This document shows positions 51,217 to 60,056 of a stretch of 64,000 nucleotides of DNA, piece by piece. Source of the stretch: Bog-950 sp044228435 (lineage in GTDB: Bacteria > Bacteroidota > Bacteroidia > Chitinophagales > LD1); assembly GCA_044228435.1 (NCBI GenBank), contig JBGAUW010000014.1, positions 1 to 64,000 on the forward strand. The letters run 5' to 3'. Positions within the stretch are counted from its first letter, which is position 1. Each line of letters starts with the position of its first letter. The position numbers were made by a program, and so were the translations under genes. The notes beneath the pieces are model-generated. The model did not search any database and was not told the DNA's origin. It saw nothing but the letters and a program-made list of their open reading frames with translations.

Positions 51217-53082
51217 ATGCGAAGCGCCTTTATTTTAATATTCTTCTTTCATCTTTCACTTTTCACCTTTGCGCAGTGCATTAATACCTTTCCTTACACC
51301 CAGGATTTTGAAAGCAATAACGGCAACTGGGTAAGTGGCGGAACCGGAGATGATTGGGCATGGGGGGCAGTTTCGAAACCTGTAATTACACAGGCCGCAA
51401 GCGGTAACAATTGCTGGGTAACCGGTGGACTTACCTCCTCGTTTTATAACCTTGGCCAGCGCAGCTATGTGCAAAGCCCCTGCTTTGATTTTACCACAGT
51501 ACAACACCCTTACGTAAGTTTCAATATTTTTTGGGAAACAGAGAACACATACGATGGGGCTACCTTTCAATACTCTTTAAACGGCGGCACTACCTGGCAA
51601 AACGCCGGCGGCACCAGCGATACTACCGATTGCCTTGACCAAAATTGGTTTAACAGTTTTAGTATTAATAACCTGAACGGCATTGCCAACCCGCAGCAGG
51701 GCTGGGCCGGTAACGTGCAAAATACCAGTGGCAGCTGCCAGGGCGGCGGGGGGAGTAATGGCTGGAAAACCGCCCGCCATTGTATGCAATACCTGGCTGG
51801 CGAACCGAATGTTGTTTTTCGCTTTGCTTTTGGCGCAGGTACGCAATGCAATAGTTTTGATGGCTTTGCCTTCGACGATTTTACTACCGGCGAAGCTCCT
51901 GCAGACCCTATTACTTTTTCATTCGCCTGCTCGGGCAACAATATTAACCTTTCGGGTGCCAGCAATTTTTGCCTGTATAACTACAGCTGGAATTTTGGCG
52001 ATGGCACTACCGGTACCGGTTTATTTACCACGCATACGTACAGCACTGCCGGTAGTTACAGCGTAACGCTATCTGCCGATAATAAATGCCAGGTTGGGGC
52101 CAGCACCACCCAACAGGTGCAAATGCTTTCTGTAGCTACAAACGTTATAACAGATGTAACCTGCAACGGAGGCAATAACGGTAAGGCTGTGGTAACCCCT
52201 GTAGGCGGCAGTAACTACACCTACCGCTGGAACAGTAGCCCTACACAAACCACCGATACTGCCTTTAACCTATCCGCAGGCAATTACCTGGTCATCATTA
52301 ACTCGCCGGGCTTTTGCGAGCTGAGCACCACTGTAAGTATAAAGGAGCCAACAGCCATAAGCACCAGCTTTAGCACTACCGATGATACCTGCTTTACTTC
52401 TATGGGCAGCATTTTCGCCAACACTACCGGCGGAACAGGAACTTACCAATACATATGGAGCAACGGGGCGGCAACCCCATCTCTTACTAATTTAGCCGCC
52501 GGCTCTTACACTGTAACTATAACCGATAGCAGTAACTGCGCCGCATCAGCCCAGGCCACGGTTAACTCTGTAAATACACTTGCGCTCGTAATTTCAGCCA
52601 CCAACATTTCATGCTATGGCACAGCCGATGGAGAAGTATTGGTAACTGCAAGTGGAGGCAAGCAACCTTACATTTATAATTGGTCTAACAACGCCACCAC
52701 CGCCTCCATAAATCGTCTTAAAGCCGGAACCTACCAGGTTACGGTTTCTGATGCCGGTAATTGTGTGAACAGCGATTCTGCCGTTATTACTCAAGAAGTT
52801 TGCCCGAGTTACATTTATTTCCCTACCGGCTTTTCGCCAAATGCCGATGGGGCCAACGATTTATTTAAAGCCACCGCCTCACCCGATTTAAAAAAATACA
52901 CGCTTCAAATTTACAACCGCTGGGGCGAAAAAGTTTTTGAAACTAACGATGTTACCGAAGGATGGGATGGGCGCTACAAATACCTTGCACAACCACTAAG
53001 CACCTACGTATGGTTCGCCGAGTTTACTTTTGATGGGCAAAAGAAACAAACCCAATCGGGCAATGTAACGCTGGTAAGGTAA
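51217..53082 (+). CDS. Large surface protein with PKD and SprB-type repeats and gliding/T9SS C-terminal domain
   Basis: A 621-residue exported protein with signal peptide to about residue 20. In order come a jelly-roll/MAM-like N-domain (about 22-235), a PKD domain with YSWNFGDGTTGTG (about 258-300) and SprB-type repeats. Each repeat starts with CNGG, CFT or CYGTADG and has a Y-x-W-x2-N/S core (about 305-530). The C-terminal gliding-motility-associated domain comes last (YIYFPTGFSPNADGANDLF and IYNRWGEKVFE). It is a T9SS cargo on the surface, possibly an adhesin. Confidence 0.92.
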   Translation: MRSAFILIFFFHLSLFTFAQCINTFPYTQDFESNNGNWVSGGTGDDWAWGAVSKPVITQAASGNNCWVTGGLTSSFYNLGQRSYVQSPCFDFTTVQHPYVSFNIFWETENTYDGATFQYSLNGGTTWQNAGGTSDTTDCLDQNWFNSFSINNLNGIANPQQGWAGNVQNTSGSCQGGGGSNGWKTARHCMQYLAGEPNVVFRFAFGAGTQCNSFDGFAFDDFTTGEAPADPITFSFACSGNNINLSGASNFCLYNYSWNFGDGTTGTGLFTTHTYSTAGSYSVTLSADNKCQVGASTTQQVQMLSVATNVITDVTCNGGNNGKAVVTPVGGSNYTYRWNSSPTQTTDTAFNLSAGNYLVIINSPGFCELSTTVSIKEPTAISTSFSTTDDTCFTSMGSIFANTTGGTGTYQYIWSNGAATPSLTNLAAGSYTVTITDSSNCAASAQATVNSVNTLALVISATNISCYGTADGEVLVTASGGKQPYIYNWSNNATTASINRLKAGTYQVTVSDAGNCVNSDSAVITQEVCPSYIYFPTGFSPNADGANDLFKATASPDLKKYTLQIYNRWGEKVFETNDVTEGWDGRYKYLAQPLSTYVWFAEFTFDGQKKQTQSGNVTLVR

Positions 53083-53088
53083 ACCCCT

Positions 53089-53925
53089 TTAGGAGTTTGG
53101 GGTGGTATTAGGGTTTGTATTTTTGCCTTTAGGAAAATTAAATAGCATAGAGGTAATAATTGGCAGCACAAACAAAACCACCGTGCTAAGCGAAAACACC
53201 ATATCTGCCTTTTCTCCCTGCATTAAGTTGCACAGGTAGGTGCCTTCGCCAAACTTTTCGCAGTAGAAAGCCAGGCAAAGTTTTAGGCCTAAAATGCCTA
53301 TTACCAGGAAGGCTACTGTATCTAAAAATGAAAAGCGTTCCATTAGCTTTACAAAATAGCCGGCTACTATTCGCATTGTTATAATACCAATAAATACACC
53401 CAGGCACACCAGGTAGATATTTTTGGTAAAAGCTACGGCGGCAAAAACGTTATCGATAGAAAAAGTCATATCCATAGCCTCTACCAAAATAACAGTACTC
53501 CAAAAAGGGCTTAGGCCAAGTAGTTTTTTAGGATGTTTAATTACTTCGCTCAGCTCCTCTTTTTCTATATCTAAGATATGCTCGTGCTTAAAAATCTCTT
53601 TGTAAAAAAAGTGCAGGCACAGGTAAAGTAAATACCCTCCGCCCACCAGCTTTAACCAGCTTATTTTTATAAGCAGACTGGCAAAAACCAGGGCCGTGCC
53701 ACGGAAAATATAGGCCAATATCAGGCCTATACGCAAAGCGCGCTTCCTGTCTTTTTCGGGTAAATCCATTACCATAGTTGCCAGCACGGCGGCATTATCT
53801 ACCGATAGCAGGCTTTCAATAAGCACCAGGTTAAGCACTACTAAAAGTGCAGTTTTAGGATCAGGCTCTAAAAAATGTGAGAAGAAATGAAGAATTGATT
53901 CCACCAAGCAAATTTTATTCGGCAA
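53089..53925 (-). CDS. TerC family integral membrane protein
   Basis: A 278-residue protein with seven or more hydrophobic segments and the two Asp-Asn motifs of TerC, IESLLSVDNAAVLA (about 36-49) and MDMTFSIDNVFAAVA (about 155-169). TerC proteins of other bacteria export Mn(II) to load secreted metalloproteins; the tellurite phenotype behind the name need not apply. A long charged cytosolic loop (about 112-145) and a short hydrophilic tail rich in Asn/Thr are seen. No partner gene is adjacent. Confidence 0.88.
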   Translation of the reverse strand: MPNKICLVESILHFFSHFLEPDPKTALLVVLNLVLIESLLSVDNAAVLATMVMDLPEKDRKRALRIGLILAYIFRGTALVFASLLIKISWLKLVGGGYLLYLCLHFFYKEIFKHEHILDIEKEELSEVIKHPKKLLGLSPFWSTVILVEAMDMTFSIDNVFAAVAFTKNIYLVCLGVFIGIITMRIVAGYFVKLMERFSFLDTVAFLVIGILGLKLCLAFYCEKFGEGTYLCNLMQGEKADMVFSLSTVVLFVLPIITSMLFNFPKGKNTNPNTTPNS

Positions 53926-53947
53926 TATTACTCGGTAATTTTAAAAT

Positions 53948-54601
53948 ATGACAGAACAATTTGATGCCGTTATCTACGATATGGATGGCCTGATGATAGA
54001 TAGCGAGCCTTTTTGGCGCCAGGCCGAAATGAAAGTTTTTGCCACAGTAGGCCTAAACCTGACCGAACAGGACTGTATAGAAACCACAGGATTCAGGTTT
54101 GATGAGGTGGTAGAGCACTGGTGGCACCGCCAGCCCTGGGCAGACAAAACCAAAACCCAGATACACGACGAGGTGTTGGATGAAATGGAAAACGCTATAA
54201 CTCACCATGCCCACGGTATGACCGGATTGCTTCAATCGCTTGATTTTTTTAAAGCTAAGGAGGTTAAAATGGCGGTGGCCTCCTCATCTGCTATGCGGCT
54301 GATAAAGGCAACCGTAAAAAAGCTAAAAATTGAAAGCTATTTCGACATATTAGTATCCGCCGAGCACGAAACTTACGGAAAGCCACACCCTGCCGTATTT
54401 TTGCGCACGGCCGAAATGCTGAAGGTAAGGCCAGAAAGGTGCCTTGTGTTAGAAGATTCTTTTAATGGCCTGCTGGCTGCTAAGGCGGCTAAAATGAAGT
54501 GTATTTTAGTGCCCGATCCTTCTAATTTTAACAACGAGAAATTTGTGATAGCCGATTGGAAACTGCAAACGCTGGAGGGAGTGAATAAGTTATGGGTTTA
54601 A
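53948..54601 (+). CDS. HAD family phosphatase, HxpB/2-deoxyglucose-6-phosphatase type
   Basis: A 217-residue HAD hydrolase with the nucleophile motif YDMDGLMIDSEPFW, a small cap domain (about 20-85), the second motif VASSSA, the Lys in GKPHP and the acidic pair in LVLEDSFNG. This cluster wording follows E. coli HxpB (YniC), a hexitol-phosphate phosphatase. It converges with a DinB-family gene, with 8 bp between them. Confidence 0.9.
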   Translation: MTEQFDAVIYDMDGLMIDSEPFWRQAEMKVFATVGLNLTEQDCIETTGFRFDEVVEHWWHRQPWADKTKTQIHDEVLDEMENAITHHAHGMTGLLQSLDFFKAKEVKMAVASSSAMRLIKATVKKLKIESYFDILVSAEHETYGKPHPAVFLRTAEMLKVRPERCLVLEDSFNGLLAAKAAKMKCILVPDPSNFNNEKFVIADWKLQTLEGVNKLWV

Positions 54602-54609
54602 CCAACGCG

Positions 54610-55098
54610 TTACAGTCGTAAAAAAGTAATTAAGTCAGTGCTAGTCAGATCGGTACAACCCAGTTGCCGCAGTATGGTAACCATTTGGCCCCTGTGAAAA
54701 GTGCCATGGTTAACTACATGCATTATTATTCCATCTACTGCTGTCTTAAACTCATCGCCCTTCATATTTTTGTAAGCAACAACAGATTGCTGGTATGCGG
54801 CATCTTTACACGCAATAAACTCTAAAAAGCCATTGGAACATTCTGCCCAAGCCGTAAGAGCCTCCTCGCGATTACCGGCAAAGTTTTTACTGGGCCAATT
54901 GGCAAGGCTCTCACCCTGCAAGCGTTTAAGCCATATAAATTCGGCGTCCCAAACATGGAACACCGTATGCTTTAGAGAGGGGAAACTACTTACCACCTCT
55001 TTGTCAAAAAGTTTTTCATCGGTGTTTGCAATAAAATCAGCTATTTTGCCGTTAGCCCACACGTTATAAGTTAGATGCTGAATAAGAGTGTATCCCAT
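54610..55098 (-). CDS. DinB-family metalloprotein, 162 residues
   Basis: A typical short DinB protein. Metal-ligand His residues appear in KHTVFHVWDAE (about 43-52) and HVVNHGTFHRGQM (about 125-137). It is one of three DinB-fold genes in the window, and they are not close paralogues by wording. The substrate is unknown. It is divergent from the PLP enzyme gene (starts 55134). Confidence 0.87.
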   Translation of the reverse strand: MGYTLIQHLTYNVWANGKIADFIANTDEKLFDKEVVSSFPSLKHTVFHVWDAEFIWLKRLQGESLANWPSKNFAGNREEALTAWAECSNGFLEFIACKDAAYQQSVVAYKNMKGDEFKTAVDGIIMHVVNHGTFHRGQMVTILRQLGCTDLTSTDLITFLRL

Positions 55099-55133
55099 AG
55101 TGGGTTAATTTTAAGGTTTACGGTTGGAAAAGT

Positions 55134-56399
55134 ATGAAAAAAAAGCATCAAAAAAATCAGGAAACGCCCATCAAAAAAAAGCCCGCAAAGGCTGATAAAA
55201 CTGCGGCGCCCCTTGGTTTCGCATCCATAGCCTCGCAGGATAATTTTGATGCAAACATTGGCATCCATCCCCACGCGGCACCTATTTATACCTCCTCTAC
55301 TTATGTTTACGAAAGCGCCGAAAAAGCCCAACAGGTTTTTAGGGGGGAGGCCGAAGCATTTATTTATAGCCGGTGGAGTCACCCCAATGCAGAACTGGTA
55401 GAAAAAAAGTTGGAGCAGCTCGAAACCTTTGGATTAAACATAAAAGCCAAAGCCCTTGTTTTTGCCACCGGTATGTCGGCCCTGTCTGCTCTTTACCAAA
55501 GTGTGCTTAAGCCCGGCGATAAAATACTGGCCCAGGGTAATATATACGGCACCTCGGTTGATTACTTTAATCACTACGAAGATAATTTTGGCATTGATGT
55601 TATATACGCCGACTTTGCCAATCTGAACGAACTTGAATCGATTTTAAAGGCAGAGAAAAAGATAAAACTGGTATACACCGAAACCCCCTCTAACCCCACA
55701 CTAAACTGCTACGATTTAAAAGCTATAAGTACCCTTGCCAGAAAGTATAAAGCAAAATCGGCGGTTGACAATACGTTTGCATCGCCTTACCTGCAACAGC
55801 CATTTAAACATGGTATAGATTTCATCATCCACAGCAGCACCAAATACCTGAACGGTCACGGCACAGGGCTGAGCGGCTTTTTAGTTGGCCGCGATGTTGA
55901 CTTTGTAAAAAAAGATGTTTGGAAAATACGTAAGCTAAACGGCAGTATTTGCGCCCCTTTTGATGCCTGGCTGCTAAACCTGGGTATGAAAACCCTTTCG
56001 CTGCGCATGGAGCAACATTGTGCCAATGCGTTAGCGGTTGCTAAATTCTTAGAGGCACACCCGGCTGTAGCCAAAGTCAATTACCTGGGCCTTAAAGATC
56101 ATGCCGACCACGGGCTGGCTAAAAAGCAAATGAAAAACTTTGGCGGCGTGCTATCGTTTGAATTAAAGAACGGCTACAAGGCAGGCGAAAAGCTGATGCA
56201 AAAAATCAAGTTTTGTAAACTGACTGCCTCGCTTGGCACTATAGATACATTGATACAACATCCGGCCAGTATGAGCCACTCTTTTGTGCCTAAAGAGCAG
56301 CGCGAAGCTTACGGCATTACCGATGGCCTGGTGCGCTTGAGCGTGGGTATAGAAGATGCCAATGATGTGATAAACGATTTAGCGCAAGCGCTTAAATAA
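55134..56399 (+). CDS. PLP-dependent trans-sulfuration enzyme with Lys-rich N-terminal extension
   Basis: A 421-residue Cys/Met metabolism PLP enzyme (cystathionine gamma-synthase / methionine gamma-lyase fold). The PLP Lys is in IHSSTKYLNGHG (about residue 237), the N-terminal substrate arm begins PHAAPIYTSSTYVYE, and the PLP phosphate-contact loop is ATGMSALSALY. Before the fold there are about 27 extra residues, nearly half Lys, with no signal-peptide pattern. It is followed after 5 bp by the isoaspartyl peptidase gene. Which of the lyase/synthase reactions applies cannot be told. Confidence 0.9.
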   Translation: MKKKHQKNQETPIKKKPAKADKTAAPLGFASIASQDNFDANIGIHPHAAPIYTSSTYVYESAEKAQQVFRGEAEAFIYSRWSHPNAELVEKKLEQLETFGLNIKAKALVFATGMSALSALYQSVLKPGDKILAQGNIYGTSVDYFNHYEDNFGIDVIYADFANLNELESILKAEKKIKLVYTETPSNPTLNCYDLKAISTLARKYKAKSAVDNTFASPYLQQPFKHGIDFIIHSSTKYLNGHGTGLSGFLVGRDVDFVKKDVWKIRKLNGSICAPFDAWLLNLGMKTLSLRMEQHCANALAVAKFLEAHPAVAKVNYLGLKDHADHGLAKKQMKNFGGVLSFELKNGYKAGEKLMQKIKFCKLTASLGTIDTLIQHPASMSHSFVPKEQREAYGITDGLVRLSVGIEDANDVINDLAQALK

Positions 56400-56404
56400 T
56401 CCCC

Positions 56405-57352
56405 TTGCAAATGAACTTTGGACTTGCCATACACGGCGGTGCCGGAACAATTTTACGCTCCAGCATGTCGGCCGAAAAAGAAAAACTTTATACCGATGCT
56501 TTACGCCAGGCTTTACAGGCCGGTTATACCGTGCTCGAAAAAAAAGGGTCTGCCTTAGATGCGGTAGAAGCCGCTATTATTAGCCTGGAAGATTGCCCCC
56601 TGTTCAATGCAGGCAAAGGCGCTGTATTTAACAACAACGGCAAGCACGAAATGGATGCCAGTATAATGAATGGCAAAGATTTGAGCGCCGGTGCCGTAAG
56701 CCTGATTAAAAACGTTCGTAATCCAATTTCACTTTCACGCTCAGTAATGGAAAAAAGCGAGCATGTATTTTTGTGCGGCGAGGGTGCCGAAGAGTTTGCC
56801 CGCAGCCTTAACCTGCGCTTTGAAAGCGATGCTTACTTTGCCGATGATTTCCGTTACCAGCAATGGCAAAAAGCCAAAGAAAGTGACGGCACTTTTTTAG
56901 ACCATAATGTAAAGACCAGCGAACTGGCCAATGATAGAAAGTTTGGCACCGTAGGAGCCGTTGCTTTGGATGGAAACGGTAACCTGGCCGCAGGCACCAG
57001 CACCGGTGGCATGACCAACAAAAAATTCGGCCGCGTGGGCGATTCGCCCATTATTGGTGCGGGCACTTATGCGAATAACAATACCTGTGCAATATCGTGC
57101 ACCGGCCACGGCGAGTTATTTATCCGCTCAGTGGTAGCTTACGATATCTCGGCGCTGATGGAATACAAAGGCCTAAGTTTACACGAAGCCTGCCAGGAGG
57201 TAGTAATGAAAAAGCTGGTAGCCATAGGTGGCGAAGGTGGCCTTATTGCCATTGATAAGCACGGTAATATTGAGCTCCCCTTTAACAGCGAAGGCATGTA
57301 CCGGGCTATGAAAAGCAGTAGCGGTAATGAGTTAGTGGCTATTTACAAGTAA
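56405..57352 (+). CDS. Isoaspartyl peptidase/L-asparaginase (Ntn hydrolase)
   Basis: A 315-residue precursor that self-cleaves before Thr in FGTVGAVALDGNG (about residue 182), leaving the Thr nucleophile of the mature beta subunit. The alpha part begins LAIHGGAGTIL, and GTSTGGMTNKKFGRVGDSP is the substrate region. It removes isoaspartyl dipeptides or asparagine. A start at the second Met (two codons later) is equally possible. It is co-directional with the PLP enzyme and probably on its transcript. Confidence 0.93.
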   Translation: MQMNFGLAIHGGAGTILRSSMSAEKEKLYTDALRQALQAGYTVLEKKGSALDAVEAAIISLEDCPLFNAGKGAVFNNNGKHEMDASIMNGKDLSAGAVSLIKNVRNPISLSRSVMEKSEHVFLCGEGAEEFARSLNLRFESDAYFADDFRYQQWQKAKESDGTFLDHNVKTSELANDRKFGTVGAVALDGNGNLAAGTSTGGMTNKKFGRVGDSPIIGAGTYANNNTCAISCTGHGELFIRSVVAYDISALMEYKGLSLHEACQEVVMKKLVAIGGEGGLIAIDKHGNIELPFNSEGMYRAMKSSSGNELVAIYK

Positions 57353-57448
57353 GCTTTTCTTCCCGCTGGATCTATCCGTATAATCGATGTATTTATCTGC
57401 GTAATCGAACGCGCAGCGTTATAATATATTCAATCAAAGCGCCAATCG
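57353..57448. other. Short intergenic region with degenerate repeat
   Basis: Contains ATCTATCCGTATAATCG and ATTTATCTGCGTAATCG as an imperfect direct repeat (about 57369-57405). No gene is seen. Its origin is not known. Confidence 0.35.
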
Positions 57449-58810
57449 CTAAATGAATGCGCTGCTACCCGTAATAGCCCTGCCTACAATCAACGTATTA
57501 ATTTCTTTCGTTCCCTCATAGCTGTAAATGGCCTCAGCATCTGCTACAAAGCGAGCCACATCGTATTGAAGCAATATACCGTTACCTCCCATCACCTCAC
57601 GCGCACGGCTAACTATATCGCGCGTGCGCAGGCTGCAAAACACCTTAGCCAAAGAGGCATGCTCATCAGTTAGTGTTTCGTTCTGCTGCAACTGCGATAA
57701 CCGGTAACACATGGTTTGCATGGCCGTTAAATTCGAAAGCATCTCTACCAAATGATTTTGAATCAACTGAAACGAGGCAATTGGCCGCCCAAACTGCTTT
57801 CGCTCCAAGGTATACTTAAGGGCACTTTCGTATGCTCCGCGGGCACAGCCAACAGCTTGCCAGGCTACACCGGCACGGGTCATACGCAATACATTGGCGG
57901 TATCTTTAAAGTTGTTTGCTTTTTGCAACCGGTCGCTTTCGTCTACCTCGCAATTGGTTAGCGTTATCAATCCGTTTTGCACAATACGCAGGGCCATTTT
58001 ATCCTGCATTTTTTCTACATGCAAGCCGGCATTGCCCTTGCGCACAATAAACCCTTTAACTTCATTACTATCCACATCGCGCGCCCAAATAACTATTACA
58101 TCGGCAAAGGTGGCGTTGCCTATCCATTTCTTTTGTCCGTTTAAAACCCACTTGTTGCCCGTGCGTTTAGCCTGCATAGTAAGTCCGCCTGCAGCGCCGC
58201 TGCCTACCTCCGGCTCGGTTAAACCAAATGCTCCTATTTTTTTAAACTGCTGCATAGCAGGCAACCATTCTTCTTTCTGCGCTTCGGAGCCAAGTAGGTA
58301 AATAGAACCCATAGCCAACCCGCTTTGCACACCAAAAAAGGTAGAAATGCTTGTATCTACCCTCGCCATTTCCATAGCTAATATTCCTTCCATAACCGGC
58401 GACATACCAGGACAGCCATAACCGGTGTAGGTACTACCACAAATATTTAGCTCAGCAAGTTTAGGTATTATCTCAAAAGGAAACTCGGCCTCTAACCAAT
58501 ACTTATTTACAATAGGCTTTACCTCAGTTTCCATAAAGTGGCGCACCCGTAGCTGCAGTTCACGCTCTTCTTTATTCAATGTATGGCTAAGGTTATAAAA
58601 GTCGCCATCCACAGGTGGTGCCTCTCTCTTGCTTTTGCCGCCACCATCCATCATTTTCATTAAGCCAGCCAACTGTTTTTCATCCAGTTTACTAAAGCCT
58701 GCAACTAATTTACTTATATCTACCTTTGATGAAATGCGACCCACAGCCTCCATATCCAAATGACTGAACAACTGGTAAGCCTGCTTAATTTTAGAAAACA
58801 CAGAAGACAT
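57449..58810 (-). CDS. Acyl-CoA dehydrogenase, glutaryl-CoA dehydrogenase-like
   Basis: A 453-residue (462 with the longer start) flavoenzyme. Its wording is GLTEPEVGSGAAGGL for the FAD/substrate region, NGQKKWIGN, RKQFGRPIASFQLIQ, and YSYEGTKEINTLIVG with the catalytic Glu in the glutaryl/isovaleryl-type position. The fold starts near residue 75. The preceding N-terminal stretch, with SKLDEKQLAGLMKMM, is an unusual helical extension of about 60 residues. I prefer the ATG at 58810. The upstream ATG at 58837 would leave the 58812-58872 inverted repeat partly inside the coding sequence. Confidence 0.9.
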   Translation of the reverse strand: MSSVFSKIKQAYQLFSHLDMEAVGRISSKVDISKLVAGFSKLDEKQLAGLMKMMDGGGKSKREAPPVDGDFYNLSHTLNKEERELQLRVRHFMETEVKPIVNKYWLEAEFPFEIIPKLAELNICGSTYTGYGCPGMSPVMEGILAMEMARVDTSISTFFGVQSGLAMGSIYLLGSEAQKEEWLPAMQQFKKIGAFGLTEPEVGSGAAGGLTMQAKRTGNKWVLNGQKKWIGNATFADVIVIWARDVDSNEVKGFIVRKGNAGLHVEKMQDKMALRIVQNGLITLTNCEVDESDRLQKANNFKDTANVLRMTRAGVAWQAVGCARGAYESALKYTLERKQFGRPIASFQLIQNHLVEMLSNLTAMQTMCYRLSQLQQNETLTDEHASLAKVFCSLRTRDIVSRAREVMGGNGILLQYDVARFVADAEAIYSYEGTKEINTLIVGRAITGSSAFI

Positions 58811-58811
58811 A

Positions 58812-58872
58812 ATAGGAATGGTTTGGTTTAGGCACACACGTGCTTATCAAACTGTTAAAATTCCATTCCTAT
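58812..58872. promoter_or_regulatory. 10-bp perfect inverted repeat upstream of the acyl-CoA dehydrogenase gene
   Basis: ATAGGAATGG (58812-58821) and its exact inverse CCATTCCTAT (58863-58872), with 41 bp between. The site brackets the 5' untranslated region and may be an operator or a transcript stem. Confidence 0.5.
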
Positions 58873-58919
58873 AAGACAGGGGCAAAAATTCCCCTTTGAA
58901 TAAATTTGATTGTCTAATA

Positions 58920-59462
58920 CTAGCAAAGAGTGTTTTGTAACATTTTAATAACCGCCGCATTGGGTTCCAACTGCCGGCGTTTTTTCTCTTTACGCCAGTT
59001 CCACGGGGGTATAGGTTCTTCATCGGCCCACAGGCCGGCTTTATTATTACGGGCTATAGTTTCAAGCTCCGGCAATTCAGGGTCTTTAGAATATTGGGTA
59101 TAGCACCATGCATAACCATTCCTTACCAATTCATGGTTTAGCGAGACACCATTTACGGTAACGTTTGCTAACAGCCGCTTGTATTGATCGGTTCCGCGGC
59201 TGCTAACGGTAACGTCCTTACCAAAACAAAATTCTGAGGTGAATTTTTTAGCAGCCTGGCCAAATGGTTGGCTTTTTTCGGGGCAATCAATATTAGCAAG
59301 GCGGATAGTATAGCTTTGCCCCTCAAACAAAACTTCGATGGTATCACCATCTTTAACGCCAACCACGCGACCTGTAAAAGTATCGGCAGTTTTTTCTTTC
59401 TCAGCAACAGTATTACAAGCTGTTAATAGTAAAACAAATAGAAGTGGGCGTAAATATTTCAA
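58920..59462 (-). CDS. Staphylococcal-nuclease-like lipoprotein (thermonuclease family)
   Basis: A 180-residue lipoprotein with lipobox LTAC (about residue 16). The SNase fold begins at FTGRVVGVKDGDTIEV, with catalytic Arg residues in YTIRLANIDCPE and the second Arg in YKRLLA, and YAWCYTQYSKDPEL after it. It cuts DNA or RNA outside the cytoplasm with Ca(II). The 35 residues after the fold (EEPIPPWNWRKEKKRRQLE and on) are basic. No partner is evident. Confidence 0.92.
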   Translation of the reverse strand: MKYLRPLLFVLLLTACNTVAEKEKTADTFTGRVVGVKDGDTIEVLFEGQSYTIRLANIDCPEKSQPFGQAAKKFTSEFCFGKDVTVSSRGTDQYKRLLANVTVNGVSLNHELVRNGYAWCYTQYSKDPELPELETIARNNKAGLWADEEPIPPWNWRKEKKRRQLEPNAAVIKMLQNTLC

Positions 59463-59539
59463 GTCGCTAATTTAGTTAATGGCTATACCAGCATGCAAAA
59501 TAACAAACTAAAAGGTGGTTTTATAACCACGGTAATGAG

Positions 59540-59758
59540 TTATGCATTCACCGATTCATTCTGGTCTTCTACATCGGGGTTATCGTAACCACCAAAAACC
59601 TTATCGGGTCGTTTTGAGGGTATGGTTACCGTAACCAACACGCAGTCCAGTTGATTTTTAATATTTTTCCAGCGTTCAGCATTTAAAATTTGCTGAATAT
59701 CCGATACATAGCTTTTTTCGAGTTCACTATCGCTCAGGTTTAAATTATTCGTTTCCAT
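59540..59758 (-). CDS. Protein of unknown function, 72 residues
   Basis: A small acidic protein (METNNLNLSDSELEKSY and on), with a strand-rich middle LDCVLVTVTIPSKRP and an acidic tail. There is a possible ribosome site GAGGAA before the ATG. It is divergent from the small basic ORF at 59910. It has no recognisable domain, and coding is supported only by frame integrity and start context. Confidence 0.5.
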   Translation of the reverse strand: METNNLNLSDSELEKSYVSDIQQILNAERWKNIKNQLDCVLVTVTIPSKRPDKVFGGYDNPDVEDQNESVNA

Positions 59759-59909
59759 TATTTCCTCGTTTTAGTAAACTAAAACAAGCTATGTACCTCT
59801 GCTCATATTAGTCTGACACGCTTGCTATTGCTCAAATTGGGAAAATAACACACAAATAAAGTAAGCTGGTATAGTTATTGAAAAAGCAGTTGTAAGAAAA
59901 TGAACAGTT

Positions 59910-60044
59910 ATGAAAAAGAGTAAAGCAACCGCCAAGCGGCGAAAAGAAAGCACCAGACCAAATGCTGAGCTACCGCAAATAGAAGAGTTAACCGGCAGAA
60001 GATTAGCCGAACAAGGAGAAGAAAAAACCAAGCATAAGAAATAG
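59910..60044 (+). CDS. Small basic protein, 44 residues, unknown function
   Basis: Too short for size filters. The peptide MKKSKATAKRRKESTRPNAE and on has a basic N-terminus and a charged Glu/Lys-rich C-terminus. It is divergent from the 72-residue gene and converges on cinA, with 12 bp between the stops. Coding is plausible but unproven. The composition resembles a small ribosome- or nucleic-acid-associated protein. Confidence 0.4.
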   Translation: MKKSKATAKRRKESTRPNAELPQIEELTGRRLAEQGEEKTKHKK

Positions 60045-60056
60045 TAATTGAAGGTT

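Noticed and set aside
53089..53925. Tellurite-resistance island
   Set aside because: Only a lone TerC-family protein is present, with no other ter gene. Metal export is a better reading.
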